This document shows, one piece after another, positions 17,365-26,307 of a DNA stretch of 64,000 bases. The stretch's first letter is position 1; each line of letters opens with the position of its first letter. A model generated the notes under the pieces. It had not been told where the DNA came from and searched no databases. It was given only the letters and a program-made list of their open reading frames with translations. The stretch is from JAGNXB01 sp942490895 (GTDB lineage Bacteria; Bacteroidota; Bacteroidia; Chitinophagales; Saprospiraceae), in NCBI GenBank assembly GCA_942490895.1, contig CALNZC010000021.1, positions 1-64,000 on the forward strand. The letters are read 5' to 3'. The position numbers and the translations under genes were made by a program.

Positions 17365-17964
17365 ATGAAAGATCAGGTTATTCAGGCATTGGATATGCAG
17401 CACCCTATCTGGGATCGCTTCCTTACGATTGCTCCACTTGTTGTCATCGGCACGCAAGAAGATGGGGGGTATGATCTGGCGCCCAAGCATATGGTTACAG
17501 CCCTGGGTCATGACAATTACTTTGCGTTTGTGTGTACACCACGTCATCAAACCTATCACAATGTGGCCCGTTACGGAACATTCAGTGTCAGCTTCCCCAA
17601 ACCCGACCAGGTAGTCTTATCCTCTCTGGCGGCGAGTCCGCGTTGCGATGACTTTAAAAACAAACCTATTGTCTCCCAACTGCCCATTCATCATTTTAAT
17701 GATCATCTCGATCCTTTTCTGGAAAACAGTTATCTCTATCTCGCATGTGAGCATGATCGCACAATGGATGGTTTTGGTGACCATAGTCTGATCTGTGGCC
17801 GGGTCACCGCGGCCTGGGTAGATCGCGACTATTTGCTCGACAGTGAAAGGGACATTCAAGATCAACTCAGGCAGTTCCCCCTTCTCGCCTATCTGGATTA
17901 TGGTCGGTATGCAACCATTGATTCCAGTTTTGCCTTCCCCTTTCCTAAAGATTTCTCGACCTGA
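17365..17964 (+). CDS. Flavin reductase family protein (FMN-binding split barrel)
   Basis: 199 residues, cytosolic. The fold pattern is flavin reductase-like: APLVVIGTQEDGGYDLAPKHMVTALGHDNYFAFVCTPRHQTYHNVARYGTF is read in separate strands across residues 24-75, with SVSFPKPDQV and a C-terminal LLAYLDYGRYATI. Such proteins bind FMN and either supply reduced flavin or act as oxidoreductases themselves. It starts the three-gene operon 17365-20161: the M20 peptidase begins 2 bases after its stop. Which reaction it serves there is unknown. Confidence 0.82.
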   Translation: MKDQVIQALDMQHPIWDRFLTIAPLVVIGTQEDGGYDLAPKHMVTALGHDNYFAFVCTPRHQTYHNVARYGTFSVSFPKPDQVVLSSLAASPRCDDFKNKPIVSQLPIHHFNDHLDPFLENSYLYLACEHDRTMDGFGDHSLICGRVTAAWVDRDYLLDSERDIQDQLRQFPLLAYLDYGRYATIDSSFAFPFPKDFST

Positions 17965-17966
17965 CC

Positions 17967-19139
17967 ATGAAAACGGCTGCAGACCACATATTATCCTGGG
18001 TAAACAAGCAGCATGGATCCATGTTGGAAATGCTTGATGAACTGGTCCGATGTGAGAACCCATCTGCCGATCCGGCCAGCCAGCAAGAAGCATTTCGTAT
18101 TCTCTCCAAAATCCTGGTGCCCTTAAACTTTCATGTGTTCCGTGCTGCCGGCAAACACACCGGCGGGTGGCTGATGGCCCGACCAGAAAAACGCCGGAAA
18201 GGACAACCCATCCAGTTGATGGTCGGGCATATTGATACGGTCTGGCCTGTGGGCACCTTACAACATATGCCCATTCAGGAGAGTAACGGCAACTGGCATG
18301 GACCCGGGGCATTTGACATGAAAGCCGGATTGGTGCAAATCATCTTTGCCTTATCCTACATGCAAGAGCAGGATATTCATCTCCCCGCTCTTCCCGTCAT
18401 CCTGATCAATGCAGATGAGGAAATTGGAAGTCGCGAGAGTACGTCAGCGATCCGACGCTTGGCCCGTCTCGCATCCCGCTGCTTTATCCTGGAACCTCCT
18501 CTCGGACCAGAAGGAAAGTTGAAAACTGCACGAAAAGGGATTGGCCGGTTTGTCCTGCATATCCAGGGCAAGTCTGCCCATGCCGGACTGGATCCAGCGT
18601 CTGGTGCCAGCGCCATTATTGAACTATCCCTTCAGATTCAGGCCTTGAACGCCCTGAATGATCCGGAAAAAGGAATCACCGTGAATGTAGGTATGATCGA
18701 AGGAGGAGTCGCTCCGAATGTGATCGCCCCGGAAAGCAAGGCGATTATTGATGTTCGTGTATATCAGCAGGAAGATGGTGAATACATCACTAAAAGAATT
18801 CTGGGATTGCAGGCATCGCAACCGGGGATTACACTGAATATCACAGGTGGAATCGGCCGGCCACCTCTGGAGCGGACACCACGCAATCAGGCTCTGTGGG
18901 AACAAGCCAAAAAGGCCGGAGAGGCACTTGGAATGACCCTTGAACAAAGCATTGCCGGAGGTGGATCGGACGGAAATACGACCAGTCAATACAGTGCTAC
19001 CCTGGACGGAATGGGGACCACTGGGGATGGTGCTCACGCCCGGCACGAACACATTCAGATCAGCAGTCTTCCGGAGCGTACAGCTTTACTGATCATGATG
19101 CTTCAGAACCCCTTATCCCCTGAAAATCATTTGCCATGA
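17967..19139 (+). CDS. M20 family metallopeptidase (carboxypeptidase G2/ArgE-like)
   Basis: 390 residues, cytosolic. Zinc-site motifs in order: VGHIDTVWP, GPGAFDMKAG, NADEEIGS (catalytic and ligand acidic residues) and, at the end, GDGAHARHEHI. The dimerisation domain is marked by GKSAHAGLDPASGASAI. These enzymes hydrolyse amide bonds of N-acylated or gamma-linked amino acids and small peptides; the GAH-A and EEIGS pattern is close to glutamate carboxypeptidases. Its stop overlaps the next gene by 4 bases (ATGA), so the two are translationally coupled. The substrate may relate to the DUF1611-like partner. Confidence 0.92.
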   Translation: MKTAADHILSWVNKQHGSMLEMLDELVRCENPSADPASQQEAFRILSKILVPLNFHVFRAAGKHTGGWLMARPEKRRKGQPIQLMVGHIDTVWPVGTLQHMPIQESNGNWHGPGAFDMKAGLVQIIFALSYMQEQDIHLPALPVILINADEEIGSRESTSAIRRLARLASRCFILEPPLGPEGKLKTARKGIGRFVLHIQGKSAHAGLDPASGASAIIELSLQIQALNALNDPEKGITVNVGMIEGGVAPNVIAPESKAIIDVRVYQQEDGEYITKRILGLQASQPGITLNITGGIGRPPLERTPRNQALWEQAKKAGEALGMTLEQSIAGGGSDGNTTSQYSATLDGMGTTGDGAHARHEHIQISSLPERTALLIMMLQNPLSPENHLP

Positions 19140-20161
19140 AACGCGACCTCATTTTTACTTCACTCACGCGTATCAGCAATCTGGATACTCAACCATTCCG
19201 TATCGAACCCCTTGGTCATTCGGCCTGGGAAATGGGCGACTATATTGCCCTGCGCATTCGCCACCGTGGACATGGGGGTGTCCGTCTGGAGTTGATGAAT
19301 GGGCGAATGATGGAACCCTTGTCCGGTCTGAGGGTGATCGGTGTCCTCGGAGACCGCCACGCCACTCTGGAGGTTACTGGTAAATGGAAAGAGGCCAGGC
19401 CAGATCAGCCGTTTCATCTCCTCACCGGAGCTGGCTTGGCCGGTAAAATGACCTCCTATTCTCCATTCTCCCCGTATCCCATGGAGGTGGAGTATCTGGG
19501 ACACATCACCAATCGCAGCAGGAAAGTGACCATGCATCAATTTCTACCGGATCCGAAGTGTCAGCCCTTTACAGGGCCCATCATTCTGATCGTCGGTACA
19601 TCCATGTCAGCAGGAAAGACCACGGTGTCACGGATTGTCATCCATGAACTGGTCAAGATGGGACGAAAAGTGCTTGGTGTCAAAATGACCGGAGCAGGTC
19701 GATACCGCGATATCCTGACCATGGCGGATGCCGGAGCAGACGCGATCTGCGATTTTGTTGATGTGGGACTACCCTCTACGGCAGTGCATCCTGAACTGTT
19801 CAAGACACGAATGGACCTGCTGTTAAAGGTCATGAATGCTAAAGCTGCGGATGTGGCGGTGGTGGAGATCGGCGCCTCCCCTATGGAACCCTATTGTGGC
19901 GACCTCGCCATGGAAGCGATCAAAGATCAGATCCGGGTGACCTTGCTCTGTGCCTCCGATCCCTATGCAGCACTCGGTGTTCAGACCGCATTTGGATTGA
20001 AACCCGATCTCATTGCCGGTCCGGCGACCAATACGATCGCGGGAGCACAACTCGCTGCACAGCTTTGTGGTGTATCCGCTATCAATATCATCCGTCCTGA
20101 ACATCTTTCCGACCTTGATCAGTTGTTAATCGAAAGATGCAATCACTCAGATGCTGCCTGA
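19136..20161 (+). CDS. DUF1611-like P-loop protein (DgcN-like)
   Basis: 341 residues. Residues 1-140 are a beta-rich N-terminal domain; 141 onward is a P-loop domain with IILIVGTSMSAGKTTVSR (Walker A-like GTSMSAGKTT), then GVKMTGAGRYRDI, VAVVEIGASPMEPY and a C-terminal AATN/AGAQLAAQLC region. This layout resembles DUF1611 proteins, one of which (DgcN) is known as a D-glutamate N-acetyltransferase. An amidase of family M20 beside it would then fit acylated amino-acid handling, but this is inference. Coupled to the M20 gene by an ATGA overlap and last in the operon. Confidence 0.65.
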   Translation: MKRDLIFTSLTRISNLDTQPFRIEPLGHSAWEMGDYIALRIRHRGHGGVRLELMNGRMMEPLSGLRVIGVLGDRHATLEVTGKWKEARPDQPFHLLTGAGLAGKMTSYSPFSPYPMEVEYLGHITNRSRKVTMHQFLPDPKCQPFTGPIILIVGTSMSAGKTTVSRIVIHELVKMGRKVLGVKMTGAGRYRDILTMADAGADAICDFVDVGLPSTAVHPELFKTRMDLLLKVMNAKAADVAVVEIGASPMEPYCGDLAMEAIKDQIRVTLLCASDPYAALGVQTAFGLKPDLIAGPATNTIAGAQLAAQLCGVSAINIIRPEHLSDLDQLLIERCNHSDAA

Positions 20162-20427
20162 ACAGGTAAATATGTGCACCCACTCTTTCTCCCTACATTT
20201 GCATACATTTTTTCAATTGCCTGCCACTACCACACATCCCCTTATCCACATGGATCGTTTGGAAGAGCATTTGCCTGCCCTGGCAACGGCCTGATGGGAT
20301 GATTCATTGAGGCAGGCAAACAGCTCTGGCGGTGTACAACGTCCTGAAAGGAGTGCTGGGCATTAATGATGACTTTGTCAGCAATGTACCGGGTATGTTT
20401 TTCAGGAAGAACAACAAGAAATAGCAG
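20162..20427 (+). other. Intergenic region with possible gene remnant
   Basis: 266 bases before the glycosyltransferase. From 20311 to the TAG at 20422-20424 there is an open, start-less frame of 37 codons that looks protein-like (ALAVYNVLKGVLGINDDF, then VSNVPGMFF), ending 3 bases before the next ATG. It may be a decayed gene end or a leader. TACATTTG at 20194-20201 matches the -7 promoter consensus and could drive the glycosyltransferase. Confidence 0.3.
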
Positions 20428-22098
20428 ATGTCACCAAAGCGAAATCATATTCTCCTCCTGATCCTGGCAGGCGTGGTTTTCTACCTGCCTTTTCTGGGTG
20501 GTGTGCATTTGTTCGACTGGGATGAAATCAATTTTGCGGAAATCAGCAGGGAGATGCTCATCCTGAAGGAATATCTGCGGGTCTATGTCAATTTTGAGCC
20601 ATTTTGGGAAAAACCACCACTGTTTTTCTGGCTCCAGTCAACCAGCATGGCCTTCCTGGGAGTTGGGGAATATGCTGCCCGCCTCCCCAATGCCATCAAT
20701 GGCATTTTAAGTCTCATTCTGGTGTATCTGATTGGTACACGAATCTATCACCCTCGATTCGGTTTGCTGTGGGCGGCTGCCTGGCTTGGTAGTGTCCTGC
20801 CCCTCCTGTACGCCAAATCAGGGATCATCGACCCCTGGTTCAATTTCTTCATTTTTCTGGGCCTGTACGGCTTCATTCTGTTCTATTGGAAGCGGGATGG
20901 CAAGACCGGCATTACCGTGAATCGATCCGCCTGGACCTACCTCATTCTCGGTGGACTGGCCATTGGTCTGGGTATCCTGACCAAGGGTCCGGTTGCCTTT
21001 CTCATCGTCGCCATGTGTATCGGCGTCTACTGGATCTTGAAGCGTTTTCAATGGTTCACCCATCCGGGGCATTGGCTTTTATTCACCCTGAGTGCTGCCG
21101 TGATCGTGTTGATCTGGTTTGGGCTGGAGACGATGAAGAATGGTTCATGGTTCATCGTTGAATTCACCAAATATCAGTATCGGCTATTCAGCACGCCGGA
21201 CGCAGGTCATAGAGGCTTTCCGGGTTATCATGTTGCTGTATTGCTGGTGGGGGTATTTCCGGCGTCGATCTTTGCGGTTCGGGCATTCTTCAAAATGCCC
21301 GAAGAGGAAAACGATATCCGTAAAGATTTCAAGCTGTGGATGAAAATCCTTTTCTGGGTGGTATTGATCCTGTTTTCCGTTGTCCAGTCGAAGATCGTTC
21401 ACTACTCTTCCATGTGTTATTTCCCGATGACTTATCTGGCAGCAGTCGTGCTGAATCAGTTATGGGAAGAACGGATTGCCTGGAAAGGCTGGCTGCCTGC
21501 TGGATTGATGGGTGTCGGTGGACTTTATGTTCTGGCGACTATGGCCCTGCCATGGCTGGGAATGCACCCGGAAATTCTGCGGCCGATACTGGCAGCGGAT
21601 CCATTTGCAGTGGCCAATCTGGACGCAGACGTCATCTGGACCGGTTGGGAAGCGTTGGTGGGTGTCTGGCTGCTGGCCATTCTGGTGTCCAGTCTGCGTG
21701 CCTTCCGCAGGAAGGACACACGGATTGGGGTGATCGTTCTCTTTGTTGGAACCGCCCTATTTGTGGTCTTGACACTATTTACCTCCATTCGCAATATTGA
21801 AGGCTACTCCCAACGAGCGGCTATTGAGTTTTACGAGGCGCGACAGGGAGAGGATTGTTATGTACAGCCTGTTGGCTTCAAGAGCTATGCACATTTGTTC
21901 TATACCCGCAAAGAGCCGGTTACGAATCCAGATTCCTTTGACCAGGAATGGCTGCTCTTCGGGCCGATTGACAAGCCAGCTTATTTCGTCACCCGTATCG
22001 GGAAGGAAGATCGTTTTGGCAAGTATTCGGATATCCGGGAGATCGGACGAAAGAACGGTTTTATTTTCTACAAACGTGAACCTCCAGGGAATCGGTAA
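20428..22098 (+). CDS. ArnT-like glycosyltransferase (GT83/PMT family, membrane)
   Basis: 556 residues, about 11-12 membrane segments. The first loop has the acidic GT-C motif WDEINFAEISREML and, further on, WEKPPLFFWLQ and AARLPNAINGI, all typical of ArnT/undecaprenyl-phosphate-sugar transferases. The C-terminal 90 residues are a soluble periplasmic tail (IEFYEARQGEDCY). ArnT moves a sugar from a polyprenyl phosphate to lipid A or another envelope acceptor; the donor and acceptor here are unknown. Followed after 69 bases by a small membrane protein gene on the same strand. Confidence 0.88.
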   Translation: MSPKRNHILLLILAGVVFYLPFLGGVHLFDWDEINFAEISREMLILKEYLRVYVNFEPFWEKPPLFFWLQSTSMAFLGVGEYAARLPNAINGILSLILVYLIGTRIYHPRFGLLWAAAWLGSVLPLLYAKSGIIDPWFNFFIFLGLYGFILFYWKRDGKTGITVNRSAWTYLILGGLAIGLGILTKGPVAFLIVAMCIGVYWILKRFQWFTHPGHWLLFTLSAAVIVLIWFGLETMKNGSWFIVEFTKYQYRLFSTPDAGHRGFPGYHVAVLLVGVFPASIFAVRAFFKMPEEENDIRKDFKLWMKILFWVVLILFSVVQSKIVHYSSMCYFPMTYLAAVVLNQLWEERIAWKGWLPAGLMGVGGLYVLATMALPWLGMHPEILRPILAADPFAVANLDADVIWTGWEALVGVWLLAILVSSLRAFRRKDTRIGVIVLFVGTALFVVLTLFTSIRNIEGYSQRAAIEFYEARQGEDCYVQPVGFKSYAHLFYTRKEPVTNPDSFDQEWLLFGPIDKPAYFVTRIGKEDRFGKYSDIREIGRKNGFIFYKREPPGNR

Positions 22099-22167
22099 AC
22101 TGTGGATTCTTTGTTCGTTGCGACAACCTCCAGGAAGTTGTTCTGTTGTTCGTCAAACAAAACGAAT

Positions 22168-22557
22168 ATGACAGAACGCAACATGCAACGGGTCCTTTAT
22201 GTGGCCGGCATTTACAATCTGATCTGGGGGACCAGTGTTATTCTCTTTCCTTTTCTGGCCTTTGATCTGGCGGGCATGGCCAGACCACTCTATCCCATGA
22301 TCTGGCAATGTGTGGGCATGATCGTTGGGGTGTACGGTGTAGGTTATTTCCTTTCCGCCCGCAATCCTATCCGACACTGGCCCATCACACTCGTCGGATT
22401 GCTCGGTAAGATTCTGGGCCCCATCGGGTTTGCCTGGTATCTCCTGAATGGTGATTTTCCTGTCTCCTTTGGGTTGGTCATCCTCTTCAACGACTTGATC
22501 TGGTGGATACCTTTTGGTTTGATCTTGAATGAGGCATGGAAGACCAGAACGGTCTGA
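22168..22557 (+). CDS. Small four-helix membrane protein
   Basis: 129 residues from ATG 22168 (MTERNMQRVLYV); a GTG at 22102 is possible but would add a poor extension. Four hydrophobic segments: about 10-28 (GIYNLIWGTSVILFPFL), 40-60, 70-90 and 100-120 (FGLVILFNDLIWWIPF). No catalytic motif. Similar short membrane proteins of unknown role are common in Bacteroidota. It converges with the frameshifted gene 22574-22989. Confidence 0.7.
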   Translation: MTERNMQRVLYVAGIYNLIWGTSVILFPFLAFDLAGMARPLYPMIWQCVGMIVGVYGVGYFLSARNPIRHWPITLVGLLGKILGPIGFAWYLLNGDFPVSFGLVILFNDLIWWIPFGLILNEAWKTRTV

Positions 22558-22573
22558 ATATGATGACTGTCGT

Positions 22574-22989
22574 CTAACCGGACACCCAAAGCCAAAGCCA
22601 GATCGTCCGTATCGTCCAGAGCAAAGTCCGGCCCCAATTGGTTCGGACTAATTGGCGAATCAAACCTGCATCATATCCCGAGGACAGGCGTTTGTGTTGC
22701 GGAATATGAATGAAAAGGGTTGCCCCCCATATACCTGCCAGGCAGAGAGCAGGAACAGCGAGCTGGGTAGTCCAGTTCATCTGACCCCACCACATCAGGA
22801 ATACGCCCATTTCTATGGGCATGAGCAGACCTGTCAAGGGGATGATCCCGCGTAAATGTGATTGGTATCCTGCTTTAAACCCATCCCCTTCCACAGATAG
22901 ATAAAGGATGGATAATGAACTACCTGGATGGTCCAGATGAGGCCGGTCAAAATAGAAGTAACCACCAGGTTTAGCAGAGCCATGTTCAT
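22574..22989 (-). pseudogene. Small membrane protein, frameshifted
   Basis: Two minus-strand frames join into a 138-residue protein if one T is added to the T run at 22903-22905: IQVVHYPSF would continue YLSVEGDGFKAGYQSH. Four membrane segments follow, with the pattern VHYPSF...GYQSHLRGI known from small integral membrane proteins of unknown function. Start chosen at the ATG at 22989 (MNMALLNLVV); an ATG further up at 23055 lies inside the terminator stem and is unlikely. May be a true frameshift or a one-base error. Confidence 0.6.
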
Positions 22990-23030
22990 AGGAATCAAAT
23001 ATCGGAAACCGGTAAATTGTTCCTGGAAAT

Positions 23031-23066
23031 AAAAAAGGGGATGTCTTGTCGACATCCCCTTTTTTT
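23031..23066 (-). terminator. Strong Rho-independent terminator
   Basis: A 15-bp perfect stem AAAAAAGGGGATGTC/GACATCCCCTTTTTT with a 5-base loop, 37 bases past the stop of the gene at 23103-24473. Confidence 0.9.
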
Positions 23067-23102
23067 AAATCAGTTTGGGTCGGTTAGGTAGACATGGAAG
23101 CT

Positions 23103-24473
23103 TTAGAACTTCTGCACCTGCTTAGCCGCTACTTCACCACCGGCGAAGGTGACCCGAACAAGATACATACCGGGCATCAGTGCACTGCCATCGATCTTAT
23201 TCTGACCGTTGCGGATGTCAGTGCGAAGACTCAGGCGACCCTGCATGTCATAAAGATCCAGAGTGCGTGGCTGAGCTTCAGCTGCAAACGTCAGGTTCAA
23301 TTGACGGCTGGCATCAAACCAGGCATTCAGCAGTGCTTCGGGAGCAAGAGGAGGTGTCACGGAAGAGATCGGCTCACATGGCTCGACGATATTCCGATCC
23401 TGATTCACCCAGTTGCCCGCGATGAAGCTCTGATAAATCGTTTCTGATGTCCATCCTTCATTGGTGTCCCACTTGATGGTTTCACGATTGGCATCTGTCT
23501 TGACGCCATTTGGATTGACACTCTTGTAAGAGACAAGGGTCGGACGGTCCTGGCCATCATAGGTATAGGTGATCTCTTGAACAGTTTTCCAGTTACCTGG
23601 GGCACCAGTCTGGATTTCCTCCTTGCTCATCAGGCCGGGCTTGCTGTAGGTGTACAAAGAATGACTGTTGTAATCAAATGACATCGTTCCATCATTCCAG
23701 CTTTCGTAGGTGATCGAAGCCTGATCACCACCCATGCTGACATAGGTGTTGGTGATGCGGGAGACGTTGTTGTAGACCATCAGGTCCGTATCCCACTCCC
23801 AGGATTGGGCAATCAATACCTGACCTGCACCATTATTGGTGTATTTTGTAGAATCACCATTTTCAAGAGCAGATGTGACCAGATCAACGCCTTTGCTGGC
23901 TTCTGAGGTCAAGAAATCATTTGCATCGTAGTAGTACAAATTGACACCGAAGAGGACAAAGCCCAATGGAAAACCAAAGAAGGCTGTATTGAAATAGGTA
24001 TCCTGTTTGACCAGCTTTCCGTTACCGTTATAGGTTGGGAGGATACGAGCCACCAGGATCAAATCACCTGTGAACTGATCCGGACCGTACAATAAGAGAG
24101 AGTCATACGATACTGGTGCTTCTTCGAGATCGAAGTCGCCAACAATACCATAGCCTTCGATTATCTCGGTAACCAAGAAACCGCCTACTTCATCATACTC
24201 GGAAGCGGTGATCTCGATGTTGGTCTTACCATCCTCGTCATTCACTTTGGTGATGGTCTGGAAGGTAGAGTCCCACTTTGTAGCTGTGGAATTCCAGGAA
24301 AATTCTGACTCACGTGTACAGGATACTTCCTCACGGAGTTGAGCGGCAGCCTTTGGCTTGACCGTGCGAAGATGTTGAACAACACCTTCGATCGTCGGCA
24401 GTACAGGAGCATTTTGAGCCTGAAGACCGATGGTCAGGAAAACAGCAATAATCAGTAGTGAAATTTGTCTCAT
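23103..24473 (-). CDS. Secreted protein with T9SS type A sorting domain
   Basis: 456 residues. Signal peptide 1-20 (cleavage after GLQAQ). The middle has many short beta repeats of the form YDANDFLTSEASK, YTNNGAGQVL, YTYDGQDRPTL, similar to the RHS/YD-like strings seen in secreted Bacteroidota proteins. The last 70 residues (LDLYDMQGRLSLRTDI, ending AAKQVQKF) are a type A T9SS sorting domain. No enzyme motif. Followed by a strong terminator and preceded by an AT-rich promoter region with TATATTTG. Confidence 0.85.
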   Translation of the reverse strand: MRQISLLIIAVFLTIGLQAQNAPVLPTIEGVVQHLRTVKPKAAAQLREEVSCTRESEFSWNSTATKWDSTFQTITKVNDEDGKTNIEITASEYDEVGGFLVTEIIEGYGIVGDFDLEEAPVSYDSLLLYGPDQFTGDLILVARILPTYNGNGKLVKQDTYFNTAFFGFPLGFVLFGVNLYYYDANDFLTSEASKGVDLVTSALENGDSTKYTNNGAGQVLIAQSWEWDTDLMVYNNVSRITNTYVSMGGDQASITYESWNDGTMSFDYNSHSLYTYSKPGLMSKEEIQTGAPGNWKTVQEITYTYDGQDRPTLVSYKSVNPNGVKTDANRETIKWDTNEGWTSETIYQSFIAGNWVNQDRNIVEPCEPISSVTPPLAPEALLNAWFDASRQLNLTFAAEAQPRTLDLYDMQGRLSLRTDIRNGQNKIDGSALMPGMYLVRVTFAGGEVAAKQVQKF

Positions 24474-24533
24474 GGAGTTTAGAGTAAGGGATTAAGCCAC
24501 AAAACTACGTGAATGGCACATAGGATGTCAAAG

Positions 24534-24541
24534 CAAATATA
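24534..24541 (-). promoter_or_regulatory. TAnnTTTG-type -7 element (TATATTTG)
   Basis: Matches the Bacteroidota -7 consensus on the minus strand, 61 bases before the T9SS protein gene, in an unusually AT-rich 70-base stretch. Confidence 0.4.
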
Positions 24542-24582
24542 CATAAATATTAATTAATTATATATTTCAGCGACTCAGCCTG

Positions 24583-25557
24583 TTAGAAATACTGGAGCAT
24601 GTGTCGAAAAGAATATCCTAACGTATTGATATCCAAACAACTTTGATCCTGTATCACACGCAATGCCGCTACTTTAAAGCGGACATTCGCCCGATACCCA
24701 AGATAAAATTTTAAGAGAACTTTATCATTTTCCTCATGGATCAGCACCAACTTTTGCTGGTATTCCGTCAAAAAAAACGTCCAAAGGTCGGTTCGACCCA
24801 CCGATTCCAGGTCCATTCCCAGGAATGCAACTTCATTGAGGAGGTCAATTTGCCGCAGATGGTCGTTGAATTCCAGGCAGTCAAACAAGACAGGTTCGGG
24901 GAGTAAAAAGATATTCCGGGTGTGCAGGTCGCCATGTACATCCCGGGTGAACCCCAGCGCATGACGCTCCTCGATCCGAGGCTCCAGTCGATCCAATAAT
25001 TGTTTCGCCGAAGTGACACAATCACGCAGCTGCCGGGCGGCCTCTTCTCCCAGTTGATCCCGGGTCAGGGACTCAACTTTGAGCACATCTGCAAAATCCA
25101 GCCATAAGCCATGAGCGGAAGGAGCCATTTCAACCTGTTCCGCCTGACTGTGGAATTGAGCCAGATGACGGGCAAGCCGTTTCATATCCTGTCCAGTCAC
25201 CTTTCGCTCCCGCAAAAGAACATCCATTTGCCGGTGACTGTCCAGGCGTACCATCTCCACCGCATGATCGATCACTTTGCCAGGGCCTTCTCCAAGTTGA
25301 ATCATGCTATTGATCTCCCGGAGAGGCACCACCCGAAGGTAGATCTCAGGGCTGGTCCTCTGATTCAACGACAATTCCTTCTCACAATCTTCTTTCCGTT
25401 TCTCCTGACTGGAAAAATCCAGAAAGGCATAGCGAATGGGCTTGCGGATCTTGTACACACGGGTTTTCCCCAGCAGCACCCAGGAAATATGTGTTTCGAT
25501 CAGGTCAGTCCGCTCGGGGAGGTTCGCCTGAAGAGAGGAAATCTGCGCGTGGGTCAT
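24583..25557 (-). CDS. Aminoglycoside phosphotransferase (APH)-like kinase
   Basis: 324 residues, cytosolic. The N-terminus (ETHISWVLLGKTRVYKIRKP, then FLDFSSQEKRKEDCEKEL) and the catalytic pieces TRDVHGDLHTRNIFL (Brenner motif with catalytic Asp) and LFDCLEFND (metal-binding Asp) match the N-terminal half of the family in which an APH domain is fused to an AAA kinase. Here the two parts are separate genes: this one starts 4 bases inside the end of the P-loop kinase gene (ATGA). The order is P-loop gene first, APH gene second, the reverse of the fused protein. Substrate unknown. Confidence 0.82.
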   Translation of the reverse strand: MTHAQISSLQANLPERTDLIETHISWVLLGKTRVYKIRKPIRYAFLDFSSQEKRKEDCEKELSLNQRTSPEIYLRVVPLREINSMIQLGEGPGKVIDHAVEMVRLDSHRQMDVLLRERKVTGQDMKRLARHLAQFHSQAEQVEMAPSAHGLWLDFADVLKVESLTRDQLGEEAARQLRDCVTSAKQLLDRLEPRIEERHALGFTRDVHGDLHTRNIFLLPEPVLFDCLEFNDHLRQIDLLNEVAFLGMDLESVGRTDLWTFFLTEYQQKLVLIHEENDKVLLKFYLGYRANVRFKVAALRVIQDQSCLDINTLGYSFRHMLQYF

Positions 25558-26087
25558 GCGGGATAATTCAGATTTATTTTTTCGAGTCCATCCATCACCT
25601 GGTCCACCAGGTCTGGCAGAGATTCCCGGTCAGTATAGAGAATCAAATGATCTTCAACCATGGGTGACCATTCCTGGAGGATCAGATCATAGACCTTTTC
25701 ATCGGCTTCACTGTCCGGACGATCCACCTGGACACGACGGCGGATCACCTCTTCATTCGCTCGCACTTCAATCCAAAACACCGGGACTTTCATTTCTTTG
25801 GCCATAGCGTTCCAGTCATCCCGCTCTGCCTGTCTGGAGAAGGTGGCATCGACGATCACCATTCGTCCGCCCTGAATTTGGTAAATAGCTTCGTTCTGCA
25901 ATTGGTGATAGACCTGTTGTTTTTCGGCAGAGGTATAGTGTCCGCGTAGACCCAAGTCAGCCCGCACACCATCGCTGTTCCGGTGCCAGGCACCGAGGGC
26001 ATGGGCCAATTCCCGGGCCAGAGTCGTTTTTCCTGTCCCGGGCAGACCAAAGACAAGTATGATGGCAGTCGAGTCGAACTTCCCCAT
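25554..26087 (-). CDS. P-loop kinase of the AAA_33/zeta-like type
   Basis: 177 residues from ATG 26087 (MGKFDSTAIILVFG); an upstream in-frame ATG at 26207 would add 40 non-conserved residues. Walker A GLPGTGKTT at about residues 15-23, a second conserved acidic piece VIVDATFSRQAERDDW, and the LID-like RRRVQVDRPDSEADEKVY. It is the counterpart of the C-terminal half of fused APH-AAA proteins and is coupled by ATGA overlap to the APH gene downstream, so the two products probably act together. Confidence 0.8.
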   Translation of the reverse strand: MGKFDSTAIILVFGLPGTGKTTLARELAHALGAWHRNSDGVRADLGLRGHYTSAEKQQVYHQLQNEAIYQIQGGRMVIVDATFSRQAERDDWNAMAKEMKVPVFWIEVRANEEVIRRRVQVDRPDSEADEKVYDLILQEWSPMVEDHLILYTDRESLPDLVDQVMDGLEKINLNYPA

Positions 26088-26307
26088 AGAAGAGTTGTTT
26101 CCAGTCAAAGATAATTCCAGGGAGGTGGACATCGGATAAGCTGGCTTCTCTCCATAGATGATTCCCATTGCCTTCAGGAAATTTGCATCATGCCCATGAT
26201 GATCCAATAGAGTCTCCTACATTTGCGGCCATTGGCCGGCTTTTTGCGGATACCGGTCAAACGATTTACATGGCTTTCCATTCACTCTTTTTTTACAATA
26301 ACCGATC

